The position numbers and the translations under genes are program-made. A stretch of DNA of 64,000 nucleotides. Origin: Sphaerotilus uruguayifluvii (GTDB lineage: Bacteria > Pseudomonadota > Gammaproteobacteria > Burkholderiales > Burkholderiaceae_C). Positions 57,031 to 64,000 of the stretch are shown here, piece by piece. Location: the NCBI RefSeq assembly GCF_013294065.1, contig NZ_JABSNM010000008.1:62001-126000 (forward strand), read 5' to 3'. Each line of letters opens with the position of its first letter. Position 1 is the stretch's first letter. Under the pieces are notes generated by a model that worked only from the letters and a program-made list of their open reading frames with translations, was not told the origin of the DNA and searched no databases.

Positions 57031-57903
57031 GTGTCCGAACCCCAGCCGAGTTCCCGCACCAGCGCGGATCACCGCACGCTGTTCGAGCGGGTGATCGAGT
57101 TCATCTCCCCCGGTCCCGACTCGCGCGACGAGCTGATGGAGACGCTGGCCGATGCGGAGCGGCGCGAGCTGATCGATCCCGAGTCGCGCGCGATGCTCGA
57201 GGGCGTGATCCGCATGGCCGACCTGACGGCCGGCGACGCGATGGTGGCCTCGCCGCGCATCGACATGATCGACATCGCGTCGTCGCTCGACGACGTGCTC
57301 GACGCGGTGGTCGAGACCGGCCACTCGCGCTTTCCGGTCTTCGAGGGCACGCGCGACAACATCATCGGCGTGCTGCTGGCCAAGGACCTGCTGCGCGCGC
57401 GCGGCGGCGACGCGGCGCGCGACCTGCGCGCGCTGCTGCGCCCGGCGCTGTTCGTGCCGGAGTCCAAGGGGCTCAACGAGCTGCTGCGCGACTTCCGCTC
57501 CAACCGCAACCACCTCGCCGTCGTCATCGACGAGTTCGGCGGCATCGCCGGCATGATCACCATCGAGGACGTGCTCGAGGAGATCGTCGGCGAGATCGAG
57601 GACGAGTACGACGAGAAGAAGGACGGCGAGTCGGGCCTGTACACGCTGTCGGACGGCAGCTCGCGGGTGGCCGGCGATGCGGCGGTCGCCGCGGTCAACG
57701 CGCACTTCGCCACGGAGCTGCCGGGCGAGGCGTTCGAGACCATCGGCGGTCTGGTCGCGCACGAGAACGGCCGCGTGCCGCGCCGCGGCGAGAGCGTCGA
57801 CGTCGGCCCGCTGCGCTTCGTGGTGATGCTGACCCGCGGCGGCGCGGTGCGCTGGTTCCGGGTCTCGCGCATTCCCGCCCACGACGACGCCAGCGGTGGC
57901 TGA
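57031..57903 (+). CDS. corC: CorC/HlyC family transporter-associated CBS domain protein
   Basis: A 290-residue soluble protein of the CorC/YbeX family. Two CBS domains occupy about residues 68-195 (landmarks AMVASPRIDMIDI and LAVVIDEFGGIAGMITIEDVLEEIVGEI in part), followed by a C-terminal CorC_HlyC domain (LPGEAFETIGGLVAHENGRVPRRGE in part) of the FAD-PCMH-like fold. It is linked to magnesium/cobalt efflux in E. coli and is usually found just before lnt, as here. The start is a GTG at 57031. It overlaps lnt by 8 bp. Confidence 0.92.
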   Translation: MSEPQPSSRTSADHRTLFERVIEFISPGPDSRDELMETLADAERRELIDPESRAMLEGVIRMADLTAGDAMVASPRIDMIDIASSLDDVLDAVVETGHSRFPVFEGTRDNIIGVLLAKDLLRARGGDAARDLRALLRPALFVPESKGLNELLRDFRSNRNHLAVVIDEFGGIAGMITIEDVLEEIVGEIEDEYDEKKDGESGLYTLSDGSSRVAGDAAVAAVNAHFATELPGEAFETIGGLVAHENGRVPRRGESVDVGPLRFVVMLTRGGAVRWFRVSRIPAHDDASGG

Positions 57904-59419
57904 GCGCACCCCGTTCCGCGTGCCGGCGGCCGTCGGCAGCCTGCTCGCGCTTGGCGCCGGCGGCCTGCAGGCGCTGTCGCTGGCGCCCGAGCCGCGCGGC
58001 GTGCTGCAGGTGCTGGGCGCGGCGCTGCTGGCGGCGCTGGCGATGCAGGCCGCGCCGCGGCGCGCCTTCGTGCTGGGTGCGCTGGCCGGCGTGGCCTGGC
58101 TGGCGGGCACCTTCTGGTGGCTGTTCATCAGCATGTACCGCTACGGCCACCTGCCGGCCTGGCTGTCGGCCGGCGCGGTGCTGGCGCTGGCAGCGGCGCT
58201 GTCGCTCTACCTGGCCGGCGCGATGGCGCTGTTCGCGCGCTGGCGCGGGCGCGGCTTCGGGCGCGAGCTGCTGCTGTGGAGCGCGCTGTGGCTGCTGGCC
58301 GAGCTGGCGCGCGCGCAGCTGCTGACCGGATTTCCCTGGGGCGCCTCGGGCTACGCGCATGTCGACGGGCCGCTGGCGCTGCTGGCGCCGTGGCTGGGCG
58401 TGCACGGCATGGGCGCGGCCGGCGCGGCGCTGGGCTTCGTGCTGGCGCGGCTGGCGCTGCAGCCGTCCGTGCCGGCCCGCGCTGCGGCGCTGGGGATGAC
58501 CGCGGCGCTGGCGCTCGCCCCGGCGCTGCGCGGGCCGGACTTCACCCGCGCCACCGGCGGCCTGTCGGTGACGCTGCTGCAGGGCAACGTGCCGCAGGAC
58601 GAGAAGTTCGACTTCAGCCGGCTGCCGCAGACGCTGGACTGGCACCTGCGCGCGCTCTTCGCCTCGACCGCCGAGCTGGTGATCGCGCCGGAGACGGCCA
58701 TCCCGCTGCTGCCGGCGCAGCTGCCGCAGGGGCTGTGGCAGGGCCTGGGCGAGCACTTCGCGCGCAGCACCACCTCGGCGCTGGTCGGCGTGCCGCTGGG
58801 CGATGCCGACAGCGGCTACAGCAACTCGGTCGTCGGCTTCGGCCCGGGCCGGCGCGGCGCCGAGCTCTACCGCTACGACAAGCACCACCTGGTGCCCTTC
58901 GGCGAGTTCATTCCCTGGGGCTTCCGCTGGTTCGTCGACATGATGCGCATGCCGCTGGGCGACTTCTCGCGCGGGCCGCTGGCCGCGCCGTCCTTCGCGG
59001 TCGGCTCCGAGCGGGTCGGGCCGAACATCTGCTACGAGGACCTGTTCGGCGAGGAGCTCGCCACCCGCTTCGTCGATGCGGCGCAGGCGCCGACGGTGCT
59101 GGCCAACGTCAGCAACATCGGCTGGTTCGGCGAGTCGGTGGCGGTCGACCAGCACCTGCAGATCTCGCGCCTGCGCACGCTGGAGCTGCAGCGGCCGATG
59201 GTGCGTGCCACCAACACCGGCGCGACGGTGGCGATCGACCACCGCGGCCAGGTCACCCACCGGCTGGCCCCGCATGTGCGCGGCGTGCTGGAGGCGCAGG
59301 TCCAGGGCCGCGAGGGCACGACGCCGTTCGCCTGGTGGGCCGGGCGGCTGGGTCTGCTGCCGCTGTGGGCGCTCGGGCTGGCGGGGGTGGCCTGGGCGCG
59401 GCGGCGCCGTCCGGGCTGA
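57896..59419 (+). CDS. lnt: Apolipoprotein N-acyltransferase
   Basis: A 507-residue inner-membrane enzyme that adds the third acyl chain to lipoproteins. Six or so N-terminal helices (about 10-210) precede a periplasmic nitrilase-fold domain with catalytic Glu266 (IAPETAIPLLP), Lys329 (YDKHHLVPFGE) and Cys379 (NICYEDLFGE), all close to the E. coli positions (267, 335, 387). A last helix lies near the C-terminus (LGLLPLWALGLAGVAW). The GTG start at 57896 overlaps corC by 8 bp. Lipoprotein targets would be sorted by Lol from here. Confidence 0.95.
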   Translation: MAERTPFRVPAAVGSLLALGAGGLQALSLAPEPRGVLQVLGAALLAALAMQAAPRRAFVLGALAGVAWLAGTFWWLFISMYRYGHLPAWLSAGAVLALAAALSLYLAGAMALFARWRGRGFGRELLLWSALWLLAELARAQLLTGFPWGASGYAHVDGPLALLAPWLGVHGMGAAGAALGFVLARLALQPSVPARAAALGMTAALALAPALRGPDFTRATGGLSVTLLQGNVPQDEKFDFSRLPQTLDWHLRALFASTAELVIAPETAIPLLPAQLPQGLWQGLGEHFARSTTSALVGVPLGDADSGYSNSVVGFGPGRRGAELYRYDKHHLVPFGEFIPWGFRWFVDMMRMPLGDFSRGPLAAPSFAVGSERVGPNICYEDLFGEELATRFVDAAQAPTVLANVSNIGWFGESVAVDQHLQISRLRTLELQRPMVRATNTGATVAIDHRGQVTHRLAPHVRGVLEAQVQGREGTTPFAWWAGRLGLLPLWALGLAGVAWARRRRPG

Positions 59420-59443
59420 GCCGGCCGGCCCGAGGCCCGGGAT

Positions 59444-60571
59444 TCAGGCCGCGCCGCTCCAGCGCCGCGCCGCCGCCTCGACCACCTCCGACAGCGGGCC
59501 GCCCTCGCCCTGGGCGCGGCGCTGCCGGCGCAGCCAGGTCGCGTCGTTGCCCTCGCCCAGCGAGTCGCGGATCTCCTGGCAGGCCTCCCAGGACTTCAGG
59601 TCGACGGCATGGGCGTCGACCTTCGCCAGCGTGCGCACGATGTCGTCGCGCAGCCGCACCCGCTCCTTGGTCTGCGGGTCGACGATCTCGCCGGCCAGCC
59701 CGAAGCGGCAGGCCTGGAAGCGGTTGTAGGTGTAGACGAGGTAGTCGTCCTCGGCCGGCTCGAAGGGGCGCTCCTCGAGCAGGTGGCGGCAGATCGCCTG
59801 CAGGTAGCAGGCCAGCGCGGCGGCCTTCTCGACCGTCAGCGGCGTGTCGCACACGCGCAGCTCGATCGTGCCGTACTCGGGCTTGGGGCGGATGTCCCAG
59901 TAGAAGTCCTTCATCGACTTGACCACGCCGGTGCCGGCCATCTTGTCGAAGTAGGCGCCGAATTCCTCCCAGCTGCGCACGAAGGGCGCGCGCCCCGACA
60001 GCGGGAAGGCGAAGACCGAGTTCAGCCGCGCCGAGTCGAAGCCGGTGTCCTGGCCCTGCACGAAGGGCGAGGAGGCCGCCAGCGCGATGAAGTGCGGCAC
60101 GTAGCGCGACAGCGCGTGCAGCAGCCACAGCGCGCGGTCGCCGTCGGCGCAGCCGACGTGCACATGCTGGCCGAAGACGGTGAACTGCTTGGCCAGGTAG
60201 CCGTAGAGGTCGCTGAGGTAGTGGAAGCGCTCGCCGGGATAGATCTGCTGCTCGCTCCAGTGCTGGTAGGCGTGCGTGCCGCCGCCGGCGATGGCGATGT
60301 TGAGCCGGCGCGAGGCCCGCACCAGCTGGTCGCGCATGTCGCGCAGCTCGGCCAGCAGCGGCGCGTGCTCGCGCTGGATCGAGGTGCCGATCTCGATCAT
60401 CGAGCGGGCGATCTCGGGCTTGATGTCCCAGGCGCCGGTGTGGCGCGCGGTCTCGCGCAGCAGGTCCTCGGCCTGCGGCACCAGATCCTGGTCATGCGTG
60501 GAGACCAGCTGGAGCTCGAGCTCGACGCCCAGCGTCAGCGGTTCGGAGGTGGCGAAGTCCTGCAGCGGCAT
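59444..60571 (-). CDS. ybdK: Carboxylate-amine ligase of the YbdK / glutamate-cysteine ligase 2 family
   Basis: A 375-residue cytoplasmic ATP-grasp-like ligase. Family landmarks are [11 protein letters not shown] at the N-terminus, [58 protein letters not shown] and the C-terminal [27 protein letters not shown] (given in part). E. coli YbdK has only weak gamma-glutamylcysteine synthetase activity, so the true substrate is uncertain. Start ATG at 60571. A cluster of four CGTTC repeats lies just upstream, between this gene and the antiporter gene. Confidence 0.9.
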   Translation of the reverse strand: MPLQDFATSEPLTLGVELELQLVSTHDQDLVPQAEDLLRETARHTGAWDIKPEIARSMIEIGTSIQREHAPLLAELRDMRDQLVRASRRLNIAIAGGGTHAYQHWSEQQIYPGERFHYLSDLYGYLAKQFTVFGQHVHVGCADGDRALWLLHALSRYVPHFIALAASSPFVQGQDTGFDSARLNSVFAFPLSGRAPFVRSWEEFGAYFDKMAGTGVVKSMKDFYWDIRPKPEYGTIELRVCDTPLTVEKAAALACYLQAICRHLLEERPFEPAEDDYLVYTYNRFQACRFGLAGEIVDPQTKERVRLRDDIVRTLAKVDAHAVDLKSWEACQEIRDSLGEGNDATWLRRQRRAQGEGGPLSEVVEAAARRWSGAA

Positions 60572-60595
60572 GGCGGGGGTCTTTCCGGGTCGCGT

Positions 60596-60631
60596 CGTTC
60601 GGGGCGTTCTGGACGTTCTGGACGTTCGGGG
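60596..60631. repeat. Four direct CGTTC repeats with 9-bp period
   Basis: CGTTC-N4 repeated four times (spacers GGGG, TGGA, TGGA, GGGG) in the 60-bp gap between the antiporter stop and the ybdK start, 25-60 bp upstream of ybdK. A 9-bp period is not a full helical turn, so a stacked protein site is possible but not clear; it may be a small tandem duplication. Confidence 0.55.
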
Positions 60632-61951
60632 TCAGTCGGGGCGGCCGTCGCTCTCGCGCGCGACGACCCGCAGGCCGAGCTGCAGCCACACCGGGCCGCT
60701 GAGCTGCAGCAGCGTCAGCGCGATCAGCAGCGCCTGCATCGGCTCGGCCGGCGGCGCCGGCAGGCCGGCCGGCCAGCCCAGCGTCGCGCTGGTCAGCAGC
60801 ACCGTCAGTCCCGAGGCGGGCTGCAGCGCCAGTCCCAGCCCGAGCGACTGCCGCCAGCCCAGGCCGCTCGGGCGCGCCAGCAGCAGCACCGTGCCGACCT
60901 TGGCCAGCAGCCGCGCGCCGATGATCGCCACCACCAGCGGCCACAGCCGCAGCATGCCGTCGAGCGTCGACAGCAGGCCCAGCGTCAGCAGCAGCAGCAG
61001 CGTCAGCGCGGCGCCGCCGCTGCCGAGCTGCGGCTCGACCTGCAGCCGGTGGCCCATGCGCGCGCGCGCCACCATGCCGGCCACCAGCAGCGACAGCAGC
61101 GGCGAGACGGTGAACTGCGCCGCCAGCATCGCCGCGATCACCACCAGCGCGAGCTGCAGCGTCGCCAGCCCGGTGCCGCGGATCTGCCGGCTCAGCCGCT
61201 CGAGCAGCAGCCCGGCGAAGGCGCCCAGCAGGTAGGAGCCGCACAGCGCGTACAGCACGCCGGCGGCCACCGGCTGCCATTCGAAGCCGTCGGCGTCCAG
61301 CGTCACCGCGATCTGCCAGATGCTCAGCGCCAGCACCGCGCAGACGGTGTTGACCGCGGTCATCACCAGCAGCCGCTCGGTGACCTGGCCGCGCGGACGC
61401 AGCTCGCCCACCACCGCCATCGTGATCACCGGCGAGCCGGCCATCGCCACCGCGCCGGCCAGCAGCGCCGCCGAACCGGCCACGCCCAGCGCCGACAGCG
61501 CCAGCGTGACCGCCACGCCGGCCAGCAGCGCCTCGGCGACGCTCTTGACCGCCAGCCAGGGGTTGTCGCGCAGCCAGCGCGGCCGGATGCGCGTGCCCAG
61601 CTCGAACACCAGCAGCCCGACGGCCAGGTCGAGCAGCGGCTTCCAGGGATCGAGCTCGGCGCGGGCCACCAGGCCCAGCGCCAGCGGGCTGGCCAGCGCG
61701 CCCACCAGCATCGCGCCCAGCGCGCGCGGCAGCCCGGTGGCGCGGCGCACCGCCTCGCCCGCCAGCAGCGCCACGATCATCAGCACCGCCAGCCCCATCA
61801 CCGGGTCGGCCCCGCGCAGCGCCTCGATCGGCCACAGCGCGATCTCCCGGCCCAGGTCGGCCGCACCGGCGCGCGTCGGCTCGAGCGCGTTCAGATCCTC
61901 GGTCGCCGGCAGCAGCCGGACCATGGCGTCGGACAGGGCGATGCGGCTCAA
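60632..61951 (-). CDS. Cation:proton antiporter (CPA2-like)
   Basis: A 439-residue membrane protein with about 12 helices. Landmarks are GLLVFELGTRIRPRWLRDNP, AGAVAMAGSPVITMAVVGELRPRGQVTERL (in part) and VSPLLSLLVAGMVARARMG, which resemble CPA2/KefB-type Na+ or K+/H+ exchangers, including the MAGSP bend. The start is taken as a TTG at 61951, 7 bp after an AGGAG site (61959-61963 on this strand); the ATG at 61924 (MVRLLPATED) would have no ribosome site at the right distance. No TrkA-N/RCK domain is fused. It is upstream of ybdK and divergent from the uup-type gene. Confidence 0.85.
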   Translation of the reverse strand: MSRIALSDAMVRLLPATEDLNALEPTRAGAADLGREIALWPIEALRGADPVMGLAVLMIVALLAGEAVRRATGLPRALGAMLVGALASPLALGLVARAELDPWKPLLDLAVGLLVFELGTRIRPRWLRDNPWLAVKSVAEALLAGVAVTLALSALGVAGSAALLAGAVAMAGSPVITMAVVGELRPRGQVTERLLVMTAVNTVCAVLALSIWQIAVTLDADGFEWQPVAAGVLYALCGSYLLGAFAGLLLERLSRQIRGTGLATLQLALVVIAAMLAAQFTVSPLLSLLVAGMVARARMGHRLQVEPQLGSGGAALTLLLLLTLGLLSTLDGMLRLWPLVVAIIGARLLAKVGTVLLLARPSGLGWRQSLGLGLALQPASGLTVLLTSATLGWPAGLPAPPAEPMQALLIALTLLQLSGPVWLQLGLRVVARESDGRPD

Positions 61952-62098
61952 GTCGGGTCTCCTGGAAGCGGCGTGGGGCTGCGGCGCGGCCGCAGCGTGG
62001 GGGGCTGAGGGCCTCGAATCGCCGGATGTCGTGAAAAGAGTCACGATTCGTCGCGAGGGCGAACCAGTGTAGCGATGCACTGCGACAGCACCGTAACA

Positions 62099-62124
62099 AC
62101 CGGCTGAAATCGGGGACAGCCGGT
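62099..62124. promoter_or_regulatory. Inverted repeat ACCGGCTG-N10-CAGCCGGT in the antiporter-uup gap
   Basis: A perfect 8-bp inverted repeat in the 223-bp region between two divergent genes, 51 bp before the uup-type start and just upstream of a GATAAT (62143-62148) that could be its -10 box. It could be an operator for either gene. Confidence 0.4.
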
Positions 62125-62174
62125 GAACCGGGGCGGGCCGGGGATAATGTCCGATTACCCATCGAACCCCTGCC

Positions 62175-64000
<1,826 letters not shown>

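Overview
The window is chromosomal DNA from a very GC-rich betaproteobacterium. Gene content and order fit the Burkholderiales, probably the Leptothrix/Rubrivivax/Roseateles branch (an inference from recall of synteny, not a search): hemL-thiD-rubredoxin beside a pil-chp cluster, a BktB-like thiolase, a fused IcmF mutase, tail-to-head hslV-hslU, a DksA beside a COG0523 GTPase, and corC-lnt. Nearly all codons end in G or C, so antisense frames stay open for kilobases; those shadows are left out. No rRNA, tRNA, insertion sequence, prophage or CRISPR array was seen. The region looks like core chromosome with tightly packed, often overlapping genes.

Layout. 1-3594 (minus): thiD, hemL, a hexose-phosphate mutarotase and a truncated membrane protein. 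3721-15134 (plus): rubredoxin, then the twitching-motility chemosensory cluster pilG-pilH-pilI-pilJ-chpA, ending in a diguanylate cyclase. 15143-16642 (minus): DNA photolyase. 16677-23020 (plus): yqgE-ruvX-pyrR-pyrB and a dihydroorotase-like gene without its metal ligands, then an acyltransferase, DUF1840, YbhB-like and histidine-phosphatase genes. 23027-27643 (minus): ruvB, ruvA and a NarL-type response regulator with a 7TM sensor kinase. 27765-33526 (plus): phoH-ybeY-S9 peptidase-UbiB-like kinase, then a small unknown gene behind a pair of palindromic motifs. 33656-34837 (minus): thiolase. 34947-37405 (plus): an EEP-family hydrolase and a NYN-domain protein. 37437-42902 (minus): a second NarL/NarX-type pair and icmF. 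43375-46445 (plus): a nitrate-type ABC transporter, nrtA-nrtB-nrtD. 46631-48011 (plus): an unknown gene and coaX. 47990-56898 (minus): K+ channel, GGDEF-EAL protein, hslU, hslV, a STAS-like protein, dksA and a COG0523 GTPase. 57031-59419 (plus): corC-lnt. 59444-61951 (minus): ybdK and a cation/proton antiporter. 62175 to the end (plus): a uup-type ABC-F ATPase, cut by the window.

The most informative non-coding stretch is the 472-bp gap between icmF and nrtA. Facing icmF is a perfect 20-bp palindrome. Facing nrtA is a sigma-54 promoter (GG-N10-GC), followed almost at once by two stem-loops and a long terminator hairpin with eight T residues. The second stem-loop has a hexaloop of the ANTAR type (A1, G4), and its 3' half is shared with the terminator. 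This is the architecture expected of a nitrate-responsive antitermination leader (NasR/NasT type) under nitrogen control. The regulator itself is not in the window.

Other points worth attention: a DksA that keeps only one of four zinc-finger cysteines, next to a His-rich COG0523 GTPase; a 2089-residue ChpA with three visible Hpt domains followed by a diguanylate cyclase; a catalytically dead dihydroorotase homologue after pyrB; and a 31-bp-spaced pair of GGGTTTWCCC motifs before a small unknown gene.
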